DNA of 41,429 nucleotides from NCBI GenBank assembly GCA_964519365.1, contig CAZFHP010000007.1, forward strand, positions 1-41,429, given 5' to 3'. The position numbers were made by a program, and so were the translations under genes. Below, piece after piece: positions 22,432-29,960 of this stretch. The notes below the pieces were generated by a model. The model worked only from the letters and a program-made list of their open reading frames with translations, was not told where the DNA came from and did not search any database. The DNA comes from CAZFHP01 sp964519365 (GTDB lineage: Bacteria > Babelota > Babeliae > Babelales > RVW-14). How positions within the stretch are numbered: position 1 is the first letter of the stretch; the number at the start of each line of letters is the position of its first letter.

Positions 22432-23445
22432 ATGAAGTATATATTTTTAATGCTAAGCTTTATTGTTTGCTTAAATAGCTGTTCAACAAATAAAGTAACA
22501 ACACCCAATACGCGTAATACTAAAGAACAAACAAATATTATACAAAAACGTATTGCAATTATCACACCCGTAACCCATCCGTCTTTAAAAAAAATACAAG
22601 ACGGATTTGTCCAAACACTTACAAAACAAAACAATTGCTCGTTTAATTTTTCGGTGTTTAATGCTAACGGAAGCGAAACATTGCTTCGCTCTCAAATTGA
22701 AGAAATAGCAACCAGTAATTTTGATTTGATATTTACAATCGCAACTCATCCAACATGTCTGGCTAAAGAAATTTTACAAAAGAAAAACAATACGACCCCT
22801 ATTGTTTTTGGGGCAGTAGCAAACCCCCATACATTGGGGTTAATTTCAACAAAAAAACAATCACAATCTTTTGTTACAGGGGTAAGTGAAACAATTGATC
22901 ACAAACAGCAACTCGATCTTCTTCTATTGCTCAAGCCAACAATAAAAAAGATCATATTACTTTATAATCCAACTCAAGGGACTGGCCTGGAAGAAAACAA
23001 AAACATAATCTCAAAAATTTTAGAAAAAAAAGAAATAACACTAACCAGCGTTCAGGCCTATAACACCAATGAAATTCAATCAAAAATAGCAGGACTAATT
23101 CAGGGCAACGACGCGTTGCTTGTTTTAAAAGACAACACCGTAGTCCCGGCAATACCATATCTGGCACAACTTTGTTCTCGCTATGGAGTTACACTGTGCA
23201 CATCAGATCTGGATTCCTGTAAGCACGGTGCTGCTTTTAGTTTTGGCGTTAACGAGCGGGACTTTGGAATCCAAGCGGCAAAAAAAGCATTGCTCATTCT
23301 CCATGAGAAGAAACACCCTTCAACTATACCTGTTACACCTCTGACAAATTTCAAACTTCTGTTAAACCATAAAACCATGTGTGCGCAAAATTTAATACCA
23401 GATTCACATCTCATGTTTCTCATAAAGTCAGGAAAAATAATTTAA
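22432..23445 (+). CDS. ABC importer substrate-binding lipoprotein (TrpX-like)
   Basis: The 337-residue protein has a lipoprotein signal with lipobox LNSC (Cys17) and the ABC_sub_bind fold (COG2984): KRIAIITPVTHPSLKKIQDG, LIFTIATHPTCLA, TPIVFGAVANPHTLGL, VTGVSETIDHKQQLDLL and LYNPTQGTGLEEN. This is the family of TrpX, the tryptophan- or aromatic-amino-acid-binding partner of TrpYZ, though related members bind other ligands. It heads a three-gene importer operon. Attached to a membrane, it would pass its ligand to the permease encoded next. Confidence 0.85.
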   Translation: MKYIFLMLSFIVCLNSCSTNKVTTPNTRNTKEQTNIIQKRIAIITPVTHPSLKKIQDGFVQTLTKQNNCSFNFSVFNANGSETLLRSQIEEIATSNFDLIFTIATHPTCLAKEILQKKNNTTPIVFGAVANPHTLGLISTKKQSQSFVTGVSETIDHKQQLDLLLLLKPTIKKIILLYNPTQGTGLEENKNIISKILEKKEITLTSVQAYNTNEIQSKIAGLIQGNDALLVLKDNTVVPAIPYLAQLCSRYGVTLCTSDLDSCKHGAAFSFGVNERDFGIQAAKKALLILHEKKHPSTIPVTPLTNFKLLLNHKTMCAQNLIPDSHLMFLIKSGKII

Positions 23446-23475
23446 ATTTTAATTTTTAAAAATAGAGGTATTCTC

Positions 23476-24387
23476 ATGATAACAACAATCTTAATTATTT
23501 TAGAACAAAGTACGCTTTATTTTCCCCTTGTACTAGGAGCTTATGTGAGCATCTCGCTCATGAAAATGCCAGACTTAAGTATTGCTAGCGCATACACATT
23601 TGGGGCTCTTTTGGCCAGCAAATATATGCTTTCTGGCAATACAAATAACACAAGCTTTTTGAATATAAATCTCTTTATCACCATTACATTAGCCCTCTTG
23701 GGAGGGCTAATAGTTGGATTAGTTTCAAGTTGTTTAACACAAAAAGCCAAGTTTCCACATCTTCTATCAAGTATTCTAACGGTTGGAATCTTTCACGGGA
23801 TTAATCAAATCGTTTTAGAGGCAGGAACACAATCTCTTACTCATATACCAAATTGCCTTGCAATCATGCCATTGATTAAAACAAACCCTGAATTAATAAC
23901 GCTTATTGGCCTGAGCATCTTACTCTTCTGCGTTGCTCATTTGTTTTTTAAAACACAACTAGGATATTGTCTAACAGTATACGGGAACAATCCACAATTT
24001 TTTGAACATCATAATATTTCTGGATCTTTTGTTTTTTTCTCTGGAATTTTAATAGCAAACGCTCTTGCTGGCCTTTCTGGTTATTTAGTGGCACAGACAA
24101 GTAGCTTTGTTGATACAACTATGGGAGCAAACATGGCTCTCTTTTGTATCACGGCACTTATTTTAGGCAAAACAGTTGCGCGTATTAAGCACCCAGTATC
24201 AATAATTATTCCTGTTGCTGGAACTTGCAATTATTTTATCATTCAACAATTACTACTGAAGGGTGCATTTAATTTAAAGTACTTTACCATGCTACAAGCA
24301 TTTATCGTTGTAATCGTCTTAGCAATCACAACAATAAAAAAACGAGCCCGTAACGGTAACCAATCTACTGATTCATTAGGAGTTTGA
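23476..24387 (+). CDS. ABC importer permease (TrpY-like)
   Basis: The 303-residue protein is almost entirely membrane helices (about eight to nine) and belongs to the BPD_transp_2/COG4120 permeases: SISLMKMPDLSIASAYTFGA, GLVSSCLTQKAKFPHLLSSI, LTVGIFHGINQIVL, and GANMALFCITALILGKTV. It forms the transport channel with the neighbouring ATPase and receives substrate from the upstream lipoprotein. GAGG sits before the ATG at 23476. Its stop is followed after two bases by the ATPase ATG. Confidence 0.85.
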   Translation: MITTILIILEQSTLYFPLVLGAYVSISLMKMPDLSIASAYTFGALLASKYMLSGNTNNTSFLNINLFITITLALLGGLIVGLVSSCLTQKAKFPHLLSSILTVGIFHGINQIVLEAGTQSLTHIPNCLAIMPLIKTNPELITLIGLSILLFCVAHLFFKTQLGYCLTVYGNNPQFFEHHNISGSFVFFSGILIANALAGLSGYLVAQTSSFVDTTMGANMALFCITALILGKTVARIKHPVSIIIPVAGTCNYFIIQQLLLKGAFNLKYFTMLQAFIVVIVLAITTIKKRARNGNQSTDSLGV

Positions 24388-24389
24388 TC

Positions 24390-25097
24390 ATGAATATAAA
24401 TCTCACAATTAAAAATCTCTCGTTTACATTTAAGAAAAACAATCAATTGTTTTTCCAGAACATTTCTTTTACATGCCATAAGCATAGAATCTATTTTGTA
24501 CAAGGACAGAATGGAACAGGCAAGTCAACACTCCTACGCTTACTTTGTGGGAACATAAAGCCAACAGAAGTCATAACAGGAACAGGAAAGCTTTTTGAAA
24601 CTTCTTTTGACTTTACATCAAGAACTACCCCCGATTTTTTAACTCAAACAGTTAGACTTGTTCCCCAAAATGTAAATTTTTTGCTCGCAACCAATCTAAC
24701 CGTGAAACAAAATATTACATTGGCTAATCTTACCAGTTATCCAAATCTTAAAAAACTGCCCCAACAAATAAATCATGAACAAACATTTAAAAAATTCGGC
24801 ATTAACAAGCATGCGCCGGTCAATCAACTTTCTGGGGGGCAACGACAAATATTGGCGATCATGATGGCACTTCAAAAACCAACCCGTGTCTTATTGCTTG
24901 ACGAACCAACAGCGGCATTAGACAAAAAAAACACGCTCCTGGTTATGGATTTTATTGCACAGATTGCAAAACAATTGCCTCTAACCGTAATAATCGTTAA
25001 CCATAATCAAGAGATTATTAATAATCACCCTAATGCTGGACGACTAGATTTAGTAATCGATCCGAAAACAGGCAAAAGATTTTTAAAACAAGAATAA
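24390..25097 (+). CDS. ABC importer ATPase (TrpZ-like)
   Basis: The ATG at 24390 has AGGAG seven bases upstream; the frame also permits an overlapping TTG at 24384. The 235-residue protein has a Walker A GQNGTGKST (39-47), Q-loop near LVPQNVNFLLATNLTV, signature LSGGQRQILAIMMAL, Walker B RVLLLDEPTAALD, and the switch histidine in IIVNHNQEI. It powers the importer made by the two upstream genes (COG1101 type). The operon ends here; no strong terminator is visible before the convergent Nif3 gene. Confidence 0.9.
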   Translation: MNINLTIKNLSFTFKKNNQLFFQNISFTCHKHRIYFVQGQNGTGKSTLLRLLCGNIKPTEVITGTGKLFETSFDFTSRTTPDFLTQTVRLVPQNVNFLLATNLTVKQNITLANLTSYPNLKKLPQQINHEQTFKKFGINKHAPVNQLSGGQRQILAIMMALQKPTRVLLLDEPTAALDKKNTLLVMDFIAQIAKQLPLTVIIVNHNQEIINNHPNAGRLDLVIDPKTGKRFLKQE

Positions 25098-25130
25098 ATT
25101 ATTCCTGAAAAAAAAACTTAACTGATTTGG

Positions 25131-25889
25131 TTACAACCCCGTTGGCACATCGACAAATTCTACGTCAACAGAAAGCTCTTTTTTTACAACCTCTGCAAGA
25201 GCTTTGACACCTACTATTTCAGTCGCATGGTGCCCGGCAAAAATAACGTTAAGCCCCATATCTTTTGCCATGTGATATATTTCTGTCGCATCGCCCGTTA
25301 TATAAGCATCAACCCCTGCGTTTACTGCTTCAATAAACTGTGGGAAGCTCCCCCCGCCAGAACAGACGGCTATCGTGCGAATCTCTTTTTTGCCAAACGG
25401 CAACGTTTTGCATGTTGCACCGGTAGATGTTACAAGTGTATCTACAAGTTCTTCAAGCGTTTTTGGTTTGTCTATTTTGCCTGTAAAACTGATATTCTGG
25501 CCATTATAAAGCGCAAATGGCTGGTCTTGCTCAAAACCTAGAATTTTAATTAGCTGGGCGTTATTGCCAACTTCCGGATGTTTGTCTAGGGGAAGATGGG
25601 CCGCGTAAAGCGAAATCCCGTTTTCTAAGAGTAAAGATATACGACGTTTCATGTAACCCTGGATACGTGGGTCACCTGGACGCCAAAACATACCATGATG
25701 TACAACCAACATGTCAGCTTGTACTTCTAATGCCTTTTCAAACGTTGCTAGCCCTGCGTCTGTTGTAAACATAATTTTACGAACTTCTGATTTGCCCTCG
25801 ACCTGAAGCCCATTCCAAGAATCATCAGGAATACTTGTGATATCAAGATAGGTATCCAAAAAACTTGTTACCGCGTCACGTTTTGCCAT
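25131..25889 (-). CDS. Nif3-like dinuclear metal centre protein (YbgI/YqfO family)
   Basis: The 252-residue protein has the family's metal ligands: HHG in MLVVHHGMFW, the ISLYAAHLPLDKHPEVGNN block, and the C-terminal FAGHHATEIVGVKALAE. IAVCSGGGSFPQFIEA and DAYITGDATEI are the usual central motifs. Nif3 proteins form ring-shaped hexamers with two metal ions per subunit; they are widely conserved, annotated as GTP cyclohydrolase I type 2 homologs, but without a settled role. It is divergent from rsmA with about 50 bases between. Confidence 0.9.
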   Translation of the reverse strand: MAKRDAVTSFLDTYLDITSIPDDSWNGLQVEGKSEVRKIMFTTDAGLATFEKALEVQADMLVVHHGMFWRPGDPRIQGYMKRRISLLLENGISLYAAHLPLDKHPEVGNNAQLIKILGFEQDQPFALYNGQNISFTGKIDKPKTLEELVDTLVTSTGATCKTLPFGKKEIRTIAVCSGGGSFPQFIEAVNAGVDAYITGDATEIYHMAKDMGLNVIFAGHHATEIVGVKALAEVVKKELSVDVEFVDVPTGL

Positions 25890-25940
25890 AATTGGCCTTT
25901 CTGATTACATATTTTTTCAAATTCAGGCATACTGAGAACT

Positions 25941-26738
25941 ATGAAAGAGTATAAACCAAAAATAGCTAAAAAAAAGAAATTCGGGCAGCATTTTCTGCGC
26001 AAACAATCTGTTGTCGATAACATGATTGCTCATGTTACCGTCGCATCAGAAACGTCTGTGCTCGAAATAGGCTGTGGCGACGGCTTTCTCACGCGTGCTA
26101 TTCTTGAACAAACGCCATGCAAACAACTTGTGTGTTTTGAAATAGATCACGAATGGACTGAGTATGTAAAAAAGACTATCGACGACAAACGGCTTGATGT
26201 TCGTTTACAAAATATTCTCGATGTCGATTTAAATATACTCGAAAAAGATAAGCCTTGGGTTCTTCTTGCAAATCTCCCGTACCAGATAACGTTTCCCATT
26301 ATGTTTTTATTACAAAAACATAAAAATCTTTTTCAAGAAGGCGTTGTGATGGTCCAAGAAGAAGTCGCGCAAAAAATAGTTGCCTCTCGGGGTAAACCAT
26401 ATTCTGCAACAAGTATCTTATTACAGTATCATTTTGATTTTAAATTACTGGAAAAAATAGAGCCTGGAGCTTTTAGCCCCCCTCCGAAAGTACATTCGAG
26501 ACTCGTCTATTTTAAGCCTAAAAAAGAGATAATAGCGATCCCAGAAGAAGAAAAATTCTGGAAATTTCTAAAACTGTGTTTTCGATTTCCACGACAAACA
26601 CTCAAAAATAATCTTAAATCGACACACTATAAAATAAAGAATTTGCCAGAAGAGCTTCTTAAGCTACGCGCACAACAAATGTCTTTTGAACAATTTCTTG
26701 AATTCTGGGAAGAAATTAGATTGTCTGAACCACGATAA
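25941..26738 (+). CDS. rsmA: 16S rRNA dimethyladenosine transferase RsmA (KsgA)
   Basis: The 265-residue protein carries the KsgA pattern: KKKFGQHFLRKQSVVDNMI, VLEIGCGDGFLTRAIL (SAM site), FEIDHEW, LLANLPYQITFPIMF (the NLPY catalytic motif), MVQEEVAQKIVA, FKLLEKIEPGAFSPPPKVHS, and RFPRQTLKNNL in the C-terminal rRNA-binding domain. It dimethylates two adjacent adenosines at the 3' end of 16S rRNA during small-subunit assembly. The last few codons run into a degenerate repeat (26734-26769), so the native C-terminus may have been altered. Confidence 0.95.
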   Translation: MKEYKPKIAKKKKFGQHFLRKQSVVDNMIAHVTVASETSVLEIGCGDGFLTRAILEQTPCKQLVCFEIDHEWTEYVKKTIDDKRLDVRLQNILDVDLNILEKDKPWVLLANLPYQITFPIMFLLQKHKNLFQEGVVMVQEEVAQKIVASRGKPYSATSILLQYHFDFKLLEKIEPGAFSPPPKVHSRLVYFKPKKEIIAIPEEEKFWKFLKLCFRFPRQTLKNNLKSTHYKIKNLPEELLKLRAQQMSFEQFLEFWEEIRLSEPR

Positions 26739-26769
26739 CCAGGATTGGTCAGATTTACAGGATTTTTTT
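26734..26769 (+). repeat. Four-unit degenerate 9-bp repeat at the rsmA 3' end
   Basis: Four consecutive 9-bp units each start with GAT: GATAACCAG, GATTGGTCA, GATTTACAG, GATTTTTTT. The first unit covers the rsmA stop codon. I recall similar strings (GATTAACAGGATT-like) as interspersed repeats in many bacterial genomes. The last T run could serve as a terminator tail, but no good stem precedes it. Confidence 0.5.
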
Positions 26770-26817
26770 AATCAAACGATTTTTTAAAATTCAAATTAAT
26801 TCGTACTATCCTAAGTT

Positions 26818-27336
26818 CTACAAAAATAATGCGCTGATCATAATAGGCACATCGCTCTTGCACTTATCTCCGGCTTCTATTCGATCAAGCAGCTCTTGCG
26901 GCTTAACCCAAAAATATTCAACAAAATCATCTGTGTTATAATCTGGAACGCTATTTACTTTCAAACTATAAACCCGCATAAATGCAGAGGTCCCATCTTT
27001 GTATGGATTTAAGCACCCAATCTCTTCATGCGGAACAGATGACGCATCTATGCGCAACTCTTCCTGTAACTCGCGAGCAAAAGCATCTTTATAGCTCTCA
27101 CCAGACGACACGTGCCCGCCCATACTTGCATCTAGACATAATGGAAATAATCGCTTTGTCTTTGTACGCCGAGGAATCCACAACATCCCCTCATCATTTA
27201 TTAAAAACGCATTGACAACTCGAAAGTTGGACCGCTTTGATGCATACACTTCTGACCGTAATTTCCTATCAATCACACAATCTTCGCGATCAACAATATC
27301 TAAAAACTCATCGTTATTTTTTTGGATTTCTCTCAT
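26818..27336 (-). CDS. Nudix hydrolase, IPP-isomerase-like (copy 2 of tandem pair)
   Basis: The 172-residue protein follows the YfcD/IDI-like Nudix pattern: EFLDIVDREDCVIDRKLRSE, then RVVNAFLINDEGMLWIPRR, DASMGGHVSSGESY and the Nudix helix RELQEELRI. The Nudix box has E in SGESY and EE in QEEL. It is a close paralog of the gene at 27340-27849, three bases away, most likely from a tandem duplication. True isopentenyl isomerases need additional Cys and Glu residues that I do not see, so nucleotide or other pyrophosphate hydrolysis is more likely. Confidence 0.85.
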   Translation of the reverse strand: MREIQKNNDEFLDIVDREDCVIDRKLRSEVYASKRSNFRVVNAFLINDEGMLWIPRRTKTKRLFPLCLDASMGGHVSSGESYKDAFARELQEELRIDASSVPHEEIGCLNPYKDGTSAFMRVYSLKVNSVPDYNTDDFVEYFWVKPQELLDRIEAGDKCKSDVPIMISALFL

Positions 27337-27339
27337 AAC

Positions 27340-27849
27340 TTAGATTTCTTTTATAAATAACATTCTGATCATAATGGGCAAATCACTCTTACAAGCAACC
27401 CCAGAATCTATAAGCTCAAGTAACGCTTGTGGCGTAAGCCTAAAATACTCTTGAAACTCTTTCCTATCATAATCTGGAATATTATTGGATTTAAACAAAT
27501 AAACTTTTGTAAAAGCTGCTGTACCATTATTATATGGGTCTAATTTTCCAAGTTCTTGATAAGGCATAAGGCCAACATCTATACGTAACTCTTCCATAGC
27601 TTCACGAGACAATGCTTGTTCATACGTCTCTCCCGATTTAACATGCCCGGAAACACTCGCATCAAGACATGATGGGAAACTAGGCTTATTTGCTGAACGT
27701 CGAGGAATCCACAGTTCTCCGTTATCATTTATCAAAAAAGCGTTTACAGCCCGAAAATTGGACTTTTTCTTCGCATAGATCTCTGACCGTAATTTTTGAC
27801 CAATCACTCGATCATCACGATCAACTATATCTAAAAGCTCATCTGACAT
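27340..27849 (-). CDS. Nudix hydrolase, IPP-isomerase-like (copy 1 of tandem pair)
   Basis: The 169-residue protein starts ELLDIVDRDDRVIGQKLRSE and has the same layout as its neighbour: VNAFLINDNGELWIPRRSAN, DASVSGHVKSGETYEQALS, REAMEELRID. A tRNA-Ala gene on the same strand lies just upstream. The two copies differ at many positions while keeping the catalytic box, so both are probably active and may have different substrates (inference). Confidence 0.85.
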   Translation of the reverse strand: MSDELLDIVDRDDRVIGQKLRSEIYAKKKSNFRAVNAFLINDNGELWIPRRSANKPSFPSCLDASVSGHVKSGETYEQALSREAMEELRIDVGLMPYQELGKLDPYNNGTAAFTKVYLFKSNNIPDYDRKEFQEYFRLTPQALLELIDSGVACKSDLPIMIRMLFIKEI

Positions 27850-27876
27850 AAAAAACCTTTGCGTAGTTACGTAGTA

Positions 27877-27952
27877 TGGTGGAGATGAGCGGATTCGAAC
27901 CGCTGGCCTTTCGCATGCGAAGCGAACGCTCTACCAACTGAGCTACACCCCC
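27877..27952 (-). tRNA. tRNA-Ala (anticodon CGC)
   Basis: The 76-base cloverleaf has acceptor GGGGGTG/CATCTCC (two G-U pairs), D-arm GCTC...GAGC, anticodon arm TTCGC/GCGAA with loop TTCGCAT, T-arm AGCGG TTCGAAT CCGCT, and an encoded CCA end (27877-27879). The anticodon CGC (27917-27919) reads the alanine codon GCG. Confidence 0.95.
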
Positions 27953-28022
27953 GTGTCAAACCAAAGATTAGTTTAAAAAAGTTCTGAAAAAAAATAAAGC
28001 GTTTTTTTCGCTTTCTCAAAAC

Positions 28023-28775
28023 TCACTTCTCGTTTAACGCTTCAAGCATACGCAGATAATCTTTCTGACTCTCGTAAACCATTTGTGATAACAAGCTTAC
28101 AAAAAGATCATACTTTTTATCATTGCTTGCCCGAACAGCTTCTAGATAGTCTTTACGTAACACAGGCGGGATTATAGTCACAACATAGCCTAATTGTAAT
28201 AACGCAAGATTCATTAAAAGGCGAGCCGTTCTACCGTTGCCATCAATAAACGGATGTATGGTTACCAAACGACAATGCAAGCGTGCGGCATATTCGACAG
28301 GGTGATACTGTTTCTGAAGCTGGGGCATGTCACCAATAAGATCATTCATACACATAGAAATTTCGTTCGGCTTTGGAAACATAACATCAAAACCCGTAAC
28401 AAAAACAACCTGCGATCGATATGCCCCGGCGTTTTTAGCATCAATGTGATAGTAAAATAATCGATGTAAATCTAAAATATTTTTTTCTGTAATTTCTCTT
28501 TCATGAACCAACGAAAACATCAAATCATACGCTTGACTGTGCCCAACTACTTCAAAATGATCTTTAAGCGTTTTGCCACCAATCGTAATGCCATCTTCGA
28601 TAATAATTTTTGTTTCGGTCTCTGTAAGAGAGTTTCCCTCGAGGCTATTACTTGAATACGTTAGACCAATACGAAAATATTCTTTAAGCTGTTTGCGTGC
28701 ATGATCATCTAATGGTCGGTAGGCATTAATTTCTTGTTGAAGTTTATCAACATCACTTATTCTGTTTTTAAACAT
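28023..28775 (-). CDS. Fic-domain protein (class II, with inhibitory motif)
   Basis: The 250-residue protein carries the Fic motif HPFIDGNGRTAR (174-185), with catalytic H174 and the nucleotide-binding GNGR. Fic enzymes usually transfer AMP from ATP to a hydroxyl side chain. An N-terminal inhibitory helix with the (S/T)XXXE(G/N) signature is present as S42 to G47 in SSNSLEGN, which places it in class II. No DNA-binding winged helix is evident. Such proteins can be internal regulators, toxins or host-directed effectors; there is no signal peptide. It ends close to a tRNA gene and is followed on the upstream side by a glycosyltransferase three bases away. Confidence 0.9.
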   Translation of the reverse strand: MFKNRISDVDKLQQEINAYRPLDDHARKQLKEYFRIGLTYSSNSLEGNSLTETETKIIIEDGITIGGKTLKDHFEVVGHSQAYDLMFSLVHEREITEKNILDLHRLFYYHIDAKNAGAYRSQVVFVTGFDVMFPKPNEISMCMNDLIGDMPQLQKQYHPVEYAARLHCRLVTIHPFIDGNGRTARLLMNLALLQLGYVVTIIPPVLRKDYLEAVRASNDKKYDLFVSLLSQMVYESQKDYLRMLEALNEK

Positions 28776-28778
28776 AAT

Positions 28779-29858
28779 CTATTTCCCCTTGTTCTGAGCA
28801 ATCCAAGCAACAGTATCGTTATGTATTATTTTAAGCCCAACAGCCTGATATTCAAGCATTTTTGTAGGGCGAGATACCCAGTTAATAATATCAGGCTCTC
28901 GTAATAAAAAGCCATAATCAGAACACGCAAGATATTTACAAAGTTCTACAGGAGAAATAGAAAGAACGTTATACCTCTGGGAAGAAATCCCGTGTTTTTT
29001 GAGCTCGTGTATAAACGGCTCTTTGTCTTGCGAAAACACAAGCATAAAACTTTTATAATTTTTTTTATACTCGCGAGCAAAATAAGCAATAGTCTCTTCT
29101 ACACATTGCCATGGACGAAACGAGCCACTATAGCAATAGACTTGAGCATCTGACGCTATACCAAGTTTATTACGAATGAGCTCTCGCCAAGCCTTTACCT
29201 GTTCCTGCTTAATTCTTTCTGGAATATCTTTCTGGGCAATAGATATATTTTCTGATCGAGCATTAAACTCTTTGACTAAATAGTCTTTAAGCGCAGGGCT
29301 TACTGATTCTATATGGGCTTCTTGATAATCACCAAAAACAGTTTGTTCTATACGGGCTAATTGGGCATAACGCACGCGCGTTACTATGTTTTTCAAAAAA
29401 GCAAAAATTTTATTTTTACTTTGCTTATAAGTTTGAGTATAACGATACTCTTGCGCACATAAGCCCCGGGCCTGAACAGTAACAGTAATATCTTTAAATA
29501 ATTTATTATTACGCTGAGTGTGCTTAACAATAAACCCGGCTAATGGCCCCCGGGCAATAATACTATCAGGCAAGCGATCAAGTATTATTTTTTTTAACTT
29601 TTGCCCGGCGAACAATAAGCTTACTTTACCCAAAAAGAAACTTTTTGGGCATAATTTTATGTCCAAACGATCATGAGAAATAAGAGAAGAAATATCTCGT
29701 GCTTGAGATAAATCATGTTTTCGCTCAAAAGAGACAAGTGTGACAGCAAGATTTTTGTCTTCTTTAAGTCTTGCTAACAGGGGTTGTAACACTTGACTCT
29801 GAAAAACAGAATTTCTCATACTGTCGTAAAGAACAAACATAAGTTTTTTGTTTTTCAC
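28779..29858 (-). CDS. Glycosyltransferase-like protein (GT-B fold)
   Basis: I chose the GTG at 29858 because GGGG lies five bases upstream; an earlier frame start lacks a ribosome binding site. The 359-residue product has a Rossmann-like start (KLMFVLYDSMRNSVF), a central VYCYSGSFRPWQCVEETI and a C-terminal LACSDYGFLLREPDIINW, then RPTKMLEYQAVGLKII. This is the end pattern of GT4/GT-B glycosyltransferases, where the Glu near the C-terminus binds the sugar nucleotide. Donor and acceptor are unknown. It has no signal or membrane segment, so it acts in the cytoplasm. It is divergent from ppsA. Confidence 0.7.
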   Translation of the reverse strand: MKNKKLMFVLYDSMRNSVFQSQVLQPLLARLKEDKNLAVTLVSFERKHDLSQARDISSLISHDRLDIKLCPKSFFLGKVSLLFAGQKLKKIILDRLPDSIIARGPLAGFIVKHTQRNNKLFKDITVTVQARGLCAQEYRYTQTYKQSKNKIFAFLKNIVTRVRYAQLARIEQTVFGDYQEAHIESVSPALKDYLVKEFNARSENISIAQKDIPERIKQEQVKAWRELIRNKLGIASDAQVYCYSGSFRPWQCVEETIAYFAREYKKNYKSFMLVFSQDKEPFIHELKKHGISSQRYNVLSISPVELCKYLACSDYGFLLREPDIINWVSRPTKMLEYQAVGLKIIHNDTVAWIAQNKGK

Positions 29859-29960
29859 ACAAACCCCTTTCTTTTTCTGCAAAAGCTATCGTTTCTTTTT
29901 CTCTTCACGTATAATAATAGCTTAAGTAACATAAGTTGTAACGATATAGAGAGCGTGTTT

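Noticed and set aside
29793..29960. N-terminal extension of ppsA (56 codons)
   Set aside because: It overlaps the divergent glycosyltransferase gene and its promoter region, and PpsA proteins start at the MKFIK position.
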